Shown: positions 35,136-46,039 of the stretch, piece after piece | Numbering within the stretch: the first letter of the stretch is position 1 | Layout: every line of letters starts with the position of its first letter | Source of the DNA: Exobasidium rhododendri | Taxonomy: Eukaryota; Basidiomycota; Exobasidiomycetes; Exobasidiales; Exobasidiaceae | Length of the DNA stretch: 64,000 nt | Direction: 5' to 3' | Assembly: GCA_026210745.1 (NCBI GenBank) | Contig: CP110632.1 | Coordinates: 1,426,001 to 1,490,000 of the forward strand | Translations under genes and position numbers: made by a program | The notes under the pieces: generated by a model | Database searches by the model: none | Told to the model about the DNA's origin: nothing | The model's input: the letters and a program-made list of their open reading frames with translations, nothing else

Positions 35136-35937
35136 TCAAAGGCTCTCCATCTGTTGAACAACCTCGTCGAGCTCTCTCTTCGAGGCTTGGTATCTCTCTT
35201 GAGCTTGTTCGTGCTTGCGCTCCCATTCATCACGCTCCTGCTCCACTCGCAGGACCTGTCGCTCAAAGTGCTCTGCCTTGACGTCAACTTGTCGCAGCCT
35301 GTATCATCGGAGAATTGTTTTGATTTAGTAAGGATAGGGGTAACGACTGCCATCTGGAAATCAGGCCCCACTCACTTCTCGGTAGTTTCTCTCAAATTCT
35401 TCTCCGTGGTCTCCAATTCCTCCTCCAGGGCATCAATCTTTCTCGATAGAGCATCTACGTTTGACTTTGAGCTATCTTGTTCTTCTGCATTTGCCTTGTG
35501 ACCTTGTAGTTTCTCTTCTGCCTTTTCCAAATCGACCTCCATCAAGGACAGCTTATGTTGTAATGAGGTGATTTCTTGCTCTTTCTGTAAAGCTTCTTGC
35601 TCTAGTCTTTTGTTCTGCGTTTCAGCAGCTTCAGCTCGATCGATGGCAGCGTCAGCCTCGACCCGAAGAGAATTCAGTTTCTGGAAGGGTATTCAGAGGA
35701 TAGCGGGGGGAGTCAGAAGTGGTGCGTATACGGACAGCGGTGATGCTGGTCCGGAAGCTGAAACTGGACTCACCTCCTTGATGCGGTCCTGATTGATTCG
35801 AGCAGTGAGGAAGACACGCCACGTCACGATCAGTCACTGCTTTTTTCCCACACGCCTCAGTCGGCGGTCTCCTAGCAAGCAGTAGGCCAACTCGTCTACC
35901 GCTCGCTCCAGTCCCGGCTCATGCTCCCACTCACCAT
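35136..35937 (-). CDS. TPM1: Tropomyosin
   Basis: Four coding exons were reconstructed: 35935-35937 (ATG only), 35774-35788 (15 nt), 35376-35680 and 35136-35298. The product is 161 residues, the same length I recall for fission-yeast Cdc8. It starts MDRIKEKLNSLRVEADAA, the near-invariant fungal tropomyosin N-terminus, is heptad-repeat coiled coil throughout, and ends KRELDEVVQQMESL. It binds along actin filaments in cables and the contractile ring. Introns are 146, 93 and 77 nt. Simple open-frame scanning misses this gene because the start codon sits alone at the end of its exon. It is divergent from the ZDS1-like gene. Confidence 0.92.
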
Positions 35938-37006
35938 TTTTGCAGCAGAAGTTTCCTGGATGAGGAGAAAGAGAAGCAAGTTAGCAAGACGTTCCCCATC
36001 TCCTTTTAAATAACAATTTATAGGCACCCGTTCCACCCCTGTCCCCTCAAAAGCGCACTCACCTTTGTGTGTTTGTTGTGAATTAGCGTTCAGGGGATGG
36101 CAGTGAAACAGAATAGACGGCAAGGCTTGATGTTGTTCTTTTCGATTGCGCTGGCTGGCATCCGAGCAGAGGCCAAAAGGGCCAATTCTAAATCTGCAAA
36201 TAGAGGACGCGTGAAGCTCAGCGAAAAGGAAAAATAAGGATCTGGCTATAGAAGTGATTATAGTCTTCAGGTCCCCTCATCGCAGCGTATAAAGTAATTG
36301 TAAAGATACAGAGAGAGTAGCAAGTACTGTTCAGTAATACGAGTACAGTACAGGATGGTTGCCTTACAGGACTTATAGATAAGTACGAATAGGGCTGGAA
36401 AGTAAACAAATCCACACGAACTGTATTCGACTTGGAGTCGGCCTGTAATCCGAACTTAGCGCCCAGGCTTCGAGACAGAGCAAGAGCCGGACACTGATTG
36501 AGAACGATCAAATCATTCCCTGTCAAATTCAACATCAAGTGCGATCGCTCACGATTTTGTTCTCTTTGTTGGGAAGGGATTCCATTTCCCGATATATCGT
36601 CCTCTTTCTCTCTCGCTCTCTTTTTCAACATCGTCTGGGACTACCTGCAAGGGATTTCCCCTTCTCGCCCTGCGACTCTCGTTTTTCCGACTCCGCACGC
36701 AATCGTTGTCTCGACGCTGGCTCAAGGCCTTGACGTCAAGGGTCGGCGAGCAGAGGTAGCGTATTCGCAGAAGGAAGTCCTGCGCTGTGTGCCACAAAGC
36801 GACATCACACTGGAACAATATCCCATTTCTTCATCAACTTTTGGGTTCTTTCTCTGGTGGCAGTTGATCTCGGTCCGACGCTGCTGCTATAGCAGGTGGT
36901 TTGCCTTCAAGTACTTGCTCTGCTGAGCAGGCATTAGAAGAGAAGCAAGGGACTGGCGATCTCTGTTCAAGCCTCCCAACTTACCAGAAGACCTCAATCA
37001 ACCAAG
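35938..37006. other. Divergent promoter region, tropomyosin / ZDS1-like gene
   Basis: 1.07 kb. The right part (about 36580-36700) is CT-rich and probably holds the ZDS1-like leader. A 142-codon frame (36498-36926, +) has leader-like composition and is not called. No repeat or RNA gene was recognised. Confidence 0.4.
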
Positions 37007-40000
37007 ATGCAGAACATTACAGACTCTGAATTTCAACGAGAGGTAGAAGCGCTGAAAGCTCATAGGAGGACGTCAGTCAATCGACCATTGCTAGACCCAG
37101 ACTTACCCGAAATAGCAGCAGCTCATGGAGGAGCACGAGAATTACTCGGATCCGATGATGGCAGTATATCCTCACCATCCAGTAGCCCGAGCTCCAACGG
37201 ATTATTCTCATCAAATCGCGCAAGGCTTGGAGTCAATCTCAGTGATGATGGTCCTGCTGCCAAATTGCCTGGTCAAAAGACGCCAGAGATGGGTCGAGTG
37301 CCTTTCACTGCTCGTCGAAGGGGTGCAGATTCCACAGATCATCCTCAGCTAAGCCCGTCAGGACGAGTCAACAACGAGAATGCGAAGGAGACTACTCCTT
37401 CAACAGCTTCTTCAGACGACGACACTCCTCTTACCCGTCCGTTGGATCCCAGTCATCTCTTTTGGGTTCCTGCGTCGATGCACCCAGAGATATCTCCCTC
37501 GGACTTTCGACGATTTCTTCATGATCACACTTCGCGAGCAGTTCGAGAGCAGCAAGAGCAGGAAGCACTAGGCGGTAGTGACAGTGTCGGCAGCAGTCTC
37601 ACCACCGGCAGTAATAGTGGCAGCAGCAACAGCGCTAGTAGAAGCAGTGCCAATGGCAACAGCATAGGTATCACGTCTCCCCTCCAGTCTTCCGCTAACT
37701 CGCCTACCAACTCACCAGTCGATGCACTTATGAATCGAAGTACTTCGATAGCTCGACGAGGTAGTACTCTGAGAAGACAGTATCGACCCGAGAATGATCA
37801 AGAGGACGAAGGTCCATTTGCAGCAATCAAGGGCAAAAGATATCCGACGGCGGTGGAAGGAGTTGGCAGTACTAGCCAGTATGGAGGAGGTTTGTCAACC
37901 TTGACGATAGATGACTTACAGAAGCTGGAGCAGCTAGCAGAAGAGGCAAGCAAGAGCAGCGATCCGACTGAATTGCGCAGCGTGCTACGAAGAACGATGA
38001 GCCTCACTGTGGCTCACTCTGCTCTGGATCAAGTAGATGATGTGCCCGTGGAGAGTGAACAGGATGCACCTCTCATAGTCCCTCGTCCTGGTCAAATATT
38101 GCGAAGAGCGGCTCGAACGAAGATCCGTAAAGCGTCTTTCTCAGGTGAAGTCCCTGGTGGTGGGCCCCGTACGGGAGCGGGCGTGCGAAGACGTGGAGCT
38201 ACTGGAGGTGGGCTCATGCAGCAGTCCATGAACGAATCTCGAGACTCACTATTGGAAAGGGAAGGAGCGGCCGATACTACGAGACAGAGTCTTACTTCAG
38301 ATGCGTCAGACGAAGATCAGAAAAGGAAGTCGGATGGCCAGAATGACAGTATGTTGGACTCGTATATTTCGGAAGAAGATTCCACACTTCGGACTAGTGT
38401 CCACTCTTCCACCGATAGTGTAAAGAGTATGGCAGGAGAAGCAACGACGACGACAAATGGGATCATGACGCACGCTTCTCCTCAGACTCCCACCCAGCAA
38501 AGTATTTCTAGCATGGCGACGCAGAGCCAAGAAAGCGACGGGAGCGTAAGCTACTTTGACAATTCCAAAGGCATGGTAAAGGAGAGATCGACCTCATCTT
38601 CTTCTTCCGTAGGCGAGAGCGGCGTGTCTCCCATTTATGAGTCGCCGGTGCAGTCTCCTTCTGAGATCAACTACGATGCCACTACGACGACAAGAGACTC
38701 GATTCGACCGGTCCACGTTCAGCATGTGCCACCCATCCTAGCGTTCGAGAAGGCCCGACCTGCGCCAATGCCCCCTGCAACACCGACCGTACCGCCTCCC
38801 ACTCCAGCCCAAGCAAAGCAGCAACGGAAAGGCACAGCGCCTACACTGCCCGCAATCGTGCCAGGTCACGCTGTCGTCAGATCGGATACGATGCCGAACA
38901 TGCCTACGACGACTGGAAAACCGGGGAAAGAAAAGAAGAGTGGGTTTGGCTTGAGTTGGTTCGGACTGGGCAAAGAGGAGGATGAAAAGTCGAGTAAGAA
39001 GGAGAAGAAGGAACGCAAGGAAAGGGAAAGGGAAAGAGAAAAGGAAAGAGAGGCAGAAGCTCTGATGTATGGACATCACGCCCACAGTAGCAGCAGCAGC
39101 AACGCCAACAGCAATTCTCATGAAAAGGAACCGTTGGGCTTCTTGGGCGCACTGTTCGGGAAGAAGAAAGGAGGTGATGACCATGGACGACAAGACCAAG
39201 GTAGTGCCATGTACAGTCAAGCTGGTCACGTTACCGCTGGAAGTCTGCTGGACATGCAGAACAAAGGAAGTGGGCCTCATTACTATCGCTATCCGATTCA
39301 TGTGGAGCGGGCAGTGTACCGATTGAGTCACATCAAGCTAGCCAATCCTCGTAGACCGCTGTATGAGCAGGTCTTGATCAGTAATCTCATGTTCTGGTAC
39401 CTGAGCATCATCAATCGTTCACAGCAGCAGCAGCAGGTGTCGCAAACACAAGAACAAGCACCACCGCAGGCACAGCAGGCATCGTCGCAACAGCAACAGC
39501 AGCAGCAGCAGCCATCCAATCCACAACAGCAGTATCAGCCACAACAGCAGCAACAGCCACACCAAATGGCTCAGCAAAGTCATTCGTACGTCAAAGGAGA
39601 GCCTAGTAGTGCGCCGATTTCAAGTCTGCCACCCGTGCCAGCTGCTAGCACTATGCGATCGGGGGAGGAGAGCTTGTCGATGGAAGTGGAAGGCGACCAA
39701 CTTGAAGATGGACAGATGGTGAACGGCCTGGATGGCGGCGGTAATGCCGACACGAGCACCCTATACGATGGGAGTGCGCATGTGAAACAAACGCAGAGCA
39801 CAGGTAGTATAGGTCTCATGCAATCAGCATCTTCAGCTCCAGCTCCACAACAGCAGCAGCAGCAGCAGCAGCAGCAATACAACAATTACAACAGCAATAG
39901 CAACAATGCTGTCAAGCAAGCACCTTCCAAAACAAAGAGAGGCGGCCTAGTCAAACCGAATCGGGCACCACCGGGTAGTCGATCGGCAGAGATAGCGATT

Positions 40001-40756
40001 CCGGCGGTCGGGTATGGTGCACAGCATCGACAAATCAACTCTGAGTTGGCGAACTCGGCAAGTGCAGTAGTCGGCCTGAATGCAACGTCGATTGGGAGCA
40101 ATGGATATGGTGGAGGAATCTCGACCAGTCTGTCGGTGGGGCAGATAGTAGATCCTCGTTCGATTGCCGGCTACTCCATGAGCGGAGCAGGTGGAGGGGG
40201 AGGAGGAGGCGTCGTCTATGATCATGTAGGAGGATCAACGGGCAACTTCAAGCAGCAGACGAGCGGCGATGAGCATGCCTGGTTAGGGGGCAGGGATCGC
40301 AGATCACCAGGAGCAGAAGAGAGGAGAAGTGAGCCATTCTACGATAGTAATCAATTTAGGGATGCACGAGGGGGAGGCGGAACATCAGTGAAGAGCTTGC
40401 ATCGTGTCAGCGAGCCTACTGGAAAGGGAGAAGACTCGACGTATCGTACTTTTCCTACCACCATCACTGCCCCTACTCCTGCTCAGCAACGTGTCAGTGG
40501 AGATTCGAGTGTCATGGACAGCAGTGGGATAACCTCGAGTCCAAGCTCTCGTTCGTTAGGGTCAAACACGTCAGCGACGAGTAGCAGCCTCAATCATACC
40601 AGCATGAGCAGTAGCAGCAACACGGAGAAGCTGAATGGCATGTCATTCCACGAAGACGCAGCTCCGTATCTTCCCATGGGCTCCTTGGCAGGCAACAACG
40701 ACAATGCAAACGCCATGCTCGATGCTGCTCGATCGAGTCAGTCCCGGAGGCGGTGA
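37007..40756 (+). CDS. ZDS1: Zds1-family regulator of PP2A / mitotic exit
   Basis: A single open frame of 1249 residues. Two conserved islands stand in a disordered Ser/Gln-rich chain: DPSHLFWVPASMHPEISPSD (about 148-167), and the Zds C-terminal motif HVERAVYRLSHIKLANPRRP followed by LYEQVLISNLMFWYL (about 765-805). In yeast the family controls Cdc55-PP2A localisation, mitotic entry and exit, and polarity. Downstream are long Gln runs (about 808-860 and 948-957), Asn/Ser repeats and a Gly run. A highly charged KEKKERKEREREREKE helix lies just before the Zds motif. Short introns inside the low-complexity parts cannot be excluded. The gene ends upstream of a CA microsatellite. Confidence 0.83.
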   Translation: MQNITDSEFQREVEALKAHRRTSVNRPLLDPDLPEIAAAHGGARELLGSDDGSISSPSSSPSSNGLFSSNRARLGVNLSDDGPAAKLPGQKTPEMGRVPFTARRRGADSTDHPQLSPSGRVNNENAKETTPSTASSDDDTPLTRPLDPSHLFWVPASMHPEISPSDFRRFLHDHTSRAVREQQEQEALGGSDSVGSSLTTGSNSGSSNSASRSSANGNSIGITSPLQSSANSPTNSPVDALMNRSTSIARRGSTLRRQYRPENDQEDEGPFAAIKGKRYPTAVEGVGSTSQYGGGLSTLTIDDLQKLEQLAEEASKSSDPTELRSVLRRTMSLTVAHSALDQVDDVPVESEQDAPLIVPRPGQILRRAARTKIRKASFSGEVPGGGPRTGAGVRRRGATGGGLMQQSMNESRDSLLEREGAADTTRQSLTSDASDEDQKRKSDGQNDSMLDSYISEEDSTLRTSVHSSTDSVKSMAGEATTTTNGIMTHASPQTPTQQSISSMATQSQESDGSVSYFDNSKGMVKERSTSSSSSVGESGVSPIYESPVQSPSEINYDATTTTRDSIRPVHVQHVPPILAFEKARPAPMPPATPTVPPPTPAQAKQQRKGTAPTLPAIVPGHAVVRSDTMPNMPTTTGKPGKEKKSGFGLSWFGLGKEEDEKSSKKEKKERKEREREREKEREAEALMYGHHAHSSSSSNANSNSHEKEPLGFLGALFGKKKGGDDHGRQDQGSAMYSQAGHVTAGSLLDMQNKGSGPHYYRYPIHVERAVYRLSHIKLANPRRPLYEQVLISNLMFWYLSIINRSQQQQQVSQTQEQAPPQAQQASSQQQQQQQQPSNPQQQYQPQQQQQPHQMAQQSHSYVKGEPSSAPISSLPPVPAASTMRSGEESLSMEVEGDQLEDGQMVNGLDGGGNADTSTLYDGSAHVKQTQSTGSIGLMQSASSAPAPQQQQQQQQQQYNNYNSNSNNAVKQAPSKTKRGGLVKPNRAPPGSRSAEIAIPAVGYGAQHRQINSELANSASAVVGLNATSIGSNGYGGGISTSLSVGQIVDPRSIAGYSMSGAGGGGGGGVVYDHVGGSTGNFKQQTSGDEHAWLGGRDRRSPGAEERRSEPFYDSNQFRDARGGGGTSVKSLHRVSEPTGKGEDSTYRTFPTTITAPTPAQQRVSGDSSVMDSSGITSSPSSRSLGSNTSATSSSLNHTSMSSSSNTEKLNGMSFHEDAAPYLPMGSLAGNNDNANAMLDAARSSQSRRR
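39421..39567 (+). repeat. CAG/CAA-rich tract (poly-Gln) in ZDS1-like gene
   Basis: Mixed CAG/CAA codons encode dense glutamine runs immediately after the conserved Zds motif; a second run lies at 39846-39878. Codon mixing suggests limited slippage. Confidence 0.85.
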
Positions 40757-40826
40757 AGGAAGAGAGAAGCAAAGGCGGCAAGGGGGGAGTAGCAGCAGAT
40801 TAGAAGGCATCGCAGACGAGAGCCAT

Positions 40827-40828
<2 letters not shown>

Positions 40829-40869
<41 letters not shown>
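40829..40869 (+). repeat. (AC)n microsatellite
   Basis: About 20 uninterrupted AC dinucleotides in the probable 3' UTR between the ZDS1-like gene and the convergent dehydrogenase. Confidence 0.95.
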
Positions 40870-40871
<2 letters not shown>

Positions 40872-40952
40872 CTCACAACCACATCATTATCACTCTTTCA
40901 CAAAGCAGTATCTTGCAATTACTAATCTACAATTCAGACCGCGTACGTACAC

Positions 40953-42313
40953 TCATTTTGACTTGCCGAGCAGACTAATTTGCTCCTTTCCCGTGTACGC
41001 CTGAGGTGTTTCGATTGTCCAGCCTGCATTTTCGACTAGTCGCTGTGACAGCCGAGTTGGCCCTAGCAGAGCCCCCGTCAGTACGCCACCCTTTGCTGCG
41101 AGTGGGTGCAGTTCAGCGGGCTCTTGAACAACGAGTAAGGCGCATTCCACAATCATCTGAGCCGTGCTGCTGTATCCCGGTTGACCTCTTGCAAAGATTC
41201 TTGCAATACTCGATTTGTTCCCCTGCACATTCTTCGAGACAGCAGAGACATCCATGTAGCCGGATTTCCAGATGTTCTTTGTAGGAGGTCCGTAGTTCCT
41301 CGGCAGTATCTTGCGTACGAGCCAACGCAGGGGTGAGAAGTGAATTTGCAACAACAGAGACACTCGCAGGATGATTGTCACTATCCAAGCCACGAGTGCA
41401 TGCCCTACTACAACACCATCCTTGTATACGAAGCTTCGGCCATATCGATCAGGTGAGCCTGCCTTCTCGAGGATGCCGTGGGTCTGATTGACCAAGCGAG
41501 TGTTGTGGATGGTGAAAGGAGTGAAGATGGCATATCCTCTGTATGGAGCGCTGTAGAAAGGTGAGAAGCCTTGTATAGCTTTGTTGATACCCTGTATCGG
41601 ACTCAACCAATCCGGTCTCACGCTCTGCATCTGCGTCTTGTCGATGTCCATCATGTCGAGTGCCGAGGAGATTGTACCACTGGAAAAGCCAGCGATGATC
41701 TTGCAAGACACCTCCACGGAGCCAACCTCGTCGCCCTTCTTCTGCTGCGACTTGAGATGTTGAACGGAGAGATACGTCGCTAGATCAAAAGGTAGACAAT
41801 CAAATCCTACAGAGCTAGCCAATACGATCCCTGCCCTCCTTGCCGCCTCATCATACGTGCAAACGGAAGCATTGAATCCTGTTTCCCCACTTAGATCAAA
41901 GTAGTGAGTGCCTACTTCTGTGCACATCTGCACTACCTTTTCGGCACCCATCTCTCGAAATGGTCCAACGACATTGACTATCGCCTTTGTTTGTTTTAGC
42001 ATGCTCTTCAAAGAGCCAATGTCTCCATTGTTGGCTTCGATGGTGCCGATCTTGTCGGACAAGTTTAATTTGCTTCGGAGGGCTTGGAGACGCTTGATAT
42101 CTCGACCTGCGATTGCCCAGTTGGGGTGGGTGGGATGCTTGGCTAGCACCTCGGCACACAATCGACCAGTGTAGCCCGTTGCACCTGCAAGCGGGAGAGT
42201 GTGGGATCAGGGGAGGAAGGTTCTCCAGATTTGCGCTTCTTGATCTATTCCTCCTTGAGTGTGTGTGACTCACCGTAGACTACGACATCGTACTTTCGAT
42301 CTTCAGCCGACAT
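40953..42313 (-). CDS. Saccharopine dehydrogenase-like oxidoreductase
   Basis: Exons 42274-42313 and 40953-42184 (89-nt intron splitting a Gly codon) encode 423 residues. The join forms a Rossmann start: KYDVVVYGATGYTGRLCAEV. Further family features are NVVGPFREMGAEKVVQMC, THYFDLSGETGF, and SSVGFDCLPFDLATYL, all typical of the saccharopine-dehydrogenase-like (trans-acting enoyl reductase) group. A hydrophobic patch (HALVAWIVTIILRVSLLLQI, about 290-310) suggests association with lipid droplets or membranes, as in animal SCCPDH. The substrate is unknown. It is not the lysine-pathway enzyme itself. Confidence 0.85.
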
Positions 42314-42757
42314 GATACAGGCAATAGGGGAATATAATGGGTGATCAACAGCTTGCCAGCAGATCTCCAGGCGTGAAAAGTATGAGACTCGATGAAATGG
42401 ACTGGGCTCAATGTTGTGGGTATGAGAAATGATAAGAGGAGAGGTCCCCAATCTAATCAAACTTTCACGCGAGAGCGCTAGAAGGGAAGAGGAAATTGAA
42501 AATACTAGCCGGCAAGGAATCATAAGGGAACCTTGCAGATACGCGCTATAATTGACATTGTGGTACAGAGAACAACGAATGAAATTCCTGAGCCTTTAAA
42601 TCATCTGAAAAAAATATTATTGCGAATCTGTTCTGGTGAAGGCAAATTGTCGACTTGGGGACATTGAGCGGACGTAAAGCTTCTTGCTCGCCAGATTCCT
42701 TTTGGTGATATGACCGCCTTACTGATGCGCTTCAGCGATGCTTGCTCAAGCTTTGCT
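42314..42757. other. Intergenic, 0.44 kb
   Basis: Upstream of the saccharopine-dehydrogenase-like gene and downstream of the KDEL-receptor-like locus. AT-rich near 42550-42630. No feature was recognised. Confidence 0.4.
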
Positions 42758-43660
42758 TCAATCGAGAGTCTCTTGACTGTTGCTCGGAAGCGTCGACATC
42801 AATGAGCAATTTACCGTCGTGCGAGAGCTTTTATGTCTATTCACAACCTGTCCCAAGATGTATGCTAATGCGAGACTAAAGAACAGTTCGACCGAGCTCC
42901 TCTTGTTCGTTCTTGCGTACTGCGAAGACAGATAATGTGGCCAGTCTGAAAGCATAAGTAGCAAGTGATATTGTGTCCACTGCATTTGAGTTGACGATTT
43001 TGCAAGGAGAGTAGAGAGAGACACATCAGAATATAGGCAGGATGAATTTGATCGTCGATGCAGAACCCACCGTATCAGACTGTTGCAGATATAGACTACT
43101 TCATGTGCAGCTATGATAGCAAGATGTAACGTTATGCCCTTGCTGACACTCCTTCCTTTCTCGTCATCGGACGAAAGGGAGTATGAAAGAAGTAGCTGAG
43201 GGACCATACTTAGAGCAGCAAGGTATCGTGAGAAAGCCCAAAAGTACTCGCGAACAGGTGGCGAGATGATCATCGAGTCATAGTAAATTTCTGCGTCACT
43301 GTTTCTAAGTGGTATCGAAAGTATAGCGGCTGCTGCGATAGCTGTAGTCGTAAAAGTGGTGTATTGCTTTTGCTGCGCACCTCGATGCCTGGTAAAGAGA
43401 GTCAATTGTGTAGAATAGTCGCCCTCACATTCATTCGCTCATGACTTGCCTTACAGCGAGAAGGTAAAGGACAGTGATCAGCGTCGTTGATGTGTACGTC
43501 AAGTTTTGACTATTACACGGTACGTTGACGACTCTACAAAGACGTCCAGGTAGCGAGTAGCAAAGATGAGCAATTGCATCACTTGCGTCTCAAGCGAGAT
43601 ACGAAATGGTCCATCTTTCGAGATCGTCATTCATAGCGTAGGGAAGGAGATGAGTAGAAT
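42758..43660 (-). pseudogene. KDEL-receptor (ERD2)-like locus, disrupted or highly diverged
   Basis: An open stretch at 42758-43405 (about 215 codons, no ATG) contains VREYFWAFSRYLAALSMVPQ and then VYICNSLIRW, which align with the WTFSIYLE...ILPQ and YR.LYL.NWI.R blocks of Erd2. Upstream, in another frame, RISLETQVMQLLIFATRYLD (about 43600-43530) matches the GIS.K(S/T)Q...RYLDLF block. A third piece, TYTSTTLITVLYLLA (about 43500-43455), resembles helix 3 in yet another phase. The last gap can be closed by an 82-nt GT-AG intron. The frame change inside about 43545-43500 and a stop before the first helix cannot be closed by plausible introns. I infer a decayed or very divergent Erd2 paralogue; a sequencing error or unusual splicing is the alternative. 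Confidence 0.42.
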
Positions 43661-44147
43661 AATGTCAGGCAATCGTATGGATAAAGTGGATCATCGTCGA
43701 CGGCACATGTGCTCGCTGTAGCGCACTTAACCTTCTAAAGTGCATTTACGGCGCCCATACTAAATTCCTCGCAGGAGAGTAGTTAGGGTACATTATTCTT
43801 TCGCAGGTACTTCAGCTTTCCCTCTCCCCAATCGTGTGCAAGTGACCGAAGAGGAACGAGTCGTGATGTCAATTTCTTCAAGCTCTCGGGATGCAGTCAT
43901 GCGACGTTGTATTGCGGCACCATGCTCGCCAAGTCTGCCTTGCGAGAAGGAATTGGGCACAGTACCCTAGTAGACATAGACGTGTGACGCCACGCGCGCT
44001 GCTTATGACGTAGCGTGCAGGCCAGCTGCTATATTGTAAGACCCGCAGAAGGTAGTAAATACTCGAGGCGGGGCAGATGACCCAATCGAGCAGCAAGTAT
44101 AAATCAAAATTGCTGTGTCCTCACAACGTAGCCCACTTGAAACTTAT
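43661..44147. other. Intergenic, upstream of BLI-3-like gene
   Basis: About 0.49 kb between the ERD2-like locus and the flavin-protein gene. TATA-like TATAAAT lies at 44098-44104, about 45 bp upstream of the start codon. No other feature was seen. Confidence 0.4.
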
Positions 44148-45020
44148 ATGTTCCGATCGGTTGTACGTAGCAAGCTCTCTTCCAATCTTCCTTTAACTAC
44201 ATCGCAAACCTTTCTCCTTTCACCACCACTACAACACAAAAGAACTCTATCGACAATGTCAGCCGATCCTACAGTCCAAAAGGGAGCTCACAAGGCAGGT
44301 GACCCTTCTCCTGCTGAGAAGATTGATGCCATGCTCAAGAGCACCAAGGCCATTGGATCTTGCATGCTTACCAGTGTTTCACCAGAGGGTACTCTTGCCT
44401 CCAGGGCCATGATCCCAGCCACCACCGAAGGACTTGTGTTCAGCTTCTTCTTTAACAAGGAGAGCGGAAAGTCTGACGATATGTGAGTTCATCTGTGCTC
44501 CTTGTTTTTATCAAGAAAAATAATGTTGCTCATCTGCCTTGACTCCTCCCCTGCGTCACCTCGAATTCAAGCGAAACGAACTCGAATGTAAACATCGGAT
44601 ACCTCGACTCAAAGACTGGTGACTGGATCTCCATTTCCGGAAAGGCTGTCATCAACACAGACCGAAGCAAAGTCAAGAAGCACTTCAGCTCCAGTCTCAA
44701 GGCTTGGTTCGACGACAAGAAGGATGGAAAGCACACCGGTGACGAGAACGACCCACGAGTAGCCCTGATCGATGTCACTCCTGAAGTGAGTATCATCGAC
44801 AAGCTAGACCATCAATGAGACAATGCTGAACGTCTTTTATCATTCTTTCATTCTTCTGTCCCAAAAGGAAATCCGACTATTCAAGGCGGACGGCAAGCTG
44901 TCCTACCTCGTGGAGACCGCAAAGGCTGCCGTCTCGGGTGAGCCAGCTTCGGGTGGAAAGATGCTTACCATCTCACACGAAGAGATTCAGCTCGCTTCCA
45001 AGCTTCACAAGCACGACTGA
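44148..45020 (+). CDS. PNPOx-fold flavin protein, BLI-3 / stress protein 26-like
   Basis: Exons 44148-44482, 44572-44785 and 44868-45020 encode 233 residues from the first ATG. The core is a general-stress-protein-26-type split barrel: IGSCMLTSVSPEGTLASRAM, FSFFFNKESGKSDDI, SNVNIGYLDSKTGDWISISG, and a helical C-terminus. Fungal relatives include the blue-light-induced BLI-3; they probably bind FMN. The first 36 residues (MFRSVVRSKLSS...KRTLST) look like a mitochondrial presequence. A second ATG at 44256 (MSADPTVQ) would give a 197-residue cytosolic form. The first intron ends in CAAG and the second in AAAAG, unusual but consistent with frame. Confidence 0.85.
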
Positions 45021-46039
45021 ACATCTGTAACAGCGTTGTAGACAAATTACATATGAGCTTAGCAGACCATGAAGATCAGCTCGTCGTTGAGGTCCTTACG
45101 TAACGTAGTGTGTGTATCCTATGTGGAGAGCAACGACGAGCAAGATGTGCGCTCACGTGGATGTGCTCACGTCCTCGATTGAAACTCGAATCAACTCGAG
45201 GGAGGGGCTTCTTCTGCCCTATAGAACCTCACCCCTGCCGCTGATTTGCCGTGGAAATTCCACGCTGCAAACCCTCTTGTCGGGGGGGGGGGCCCTAATA
45301 CAACGAAAAGGGGTGCTATTCACCTCTAATCTTTTGTATTGCTTATTTTAGTAATGCGGTATATTGAGAATGTTAACGCGTATAGTATCCACAATACATA
45401 TTTGATCCTTTTTTATCGCTCCGCTCATCAGCTTGGCGTGCTCAAGGGGATTTTTTGGTTGTTGACTGAGAGCCGTTTACCTTTTCTCTCGCCTTGACGT
45501 CGGTGTGTTCTAGCGGAGCGGGCAACCTTATTACCACTACCCGAATCCGGTTTGGCATCACTTCTTCTCTCTTTTCCTTGGTTTTGCCCTTGTATTCTCA
45601 AGCCTCAAGTCGTCAGTCAGCGCAAAGTGTCGTTTGATCGCTTCTTTTCGGCTCGCGCGCCCAACCAATTCACGAATCCGACAAGGAAAGCAGATCTTTT
45701 CCCTTTTCTCTTCTTCTATCGCGAGTCGACCTTGCGATCCAACGTCAAGGCTGTCCCAAACCTAGAATCATATATCTTGAAGATTCCATCTCCAAGGCAC
45801 TCCGTATAACCAAGATCAGTAGCAGGGCTATACGAGACCGTCAATTAACCTTCCTCGAGAGATCACGACGCACAAGACGATAAAGTGGCCGGCTACTTTA
45901 TCACGATCAACAAAGAGCGCCATTACCATCCATCTGTCAAATTTTGCACTCCGCTTCTCCGCCTCGACGCATCTGAGCTTATTGTCTTGTATTTTGTGAA
46001 GATCGGTCGCGAACCCAGACGAGCACGATCCCAGCTCGC
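45021..46039. other. Intergenic and long SPA2 leader
   Basis: 1.0 kb with a G9-10 run near 45282-45291 and pyrimidine-rich sequence from about 45460 to 45760, probably 5' UTR or promoter of SPA2. No coding frame is supported. Confidence 0.4.

Noticed and set aside
36498-36926. 142-codon open frame upstream of the ZDS1-like gene
   Set aside because: Composition matches a CT-rich leader, with no family features.
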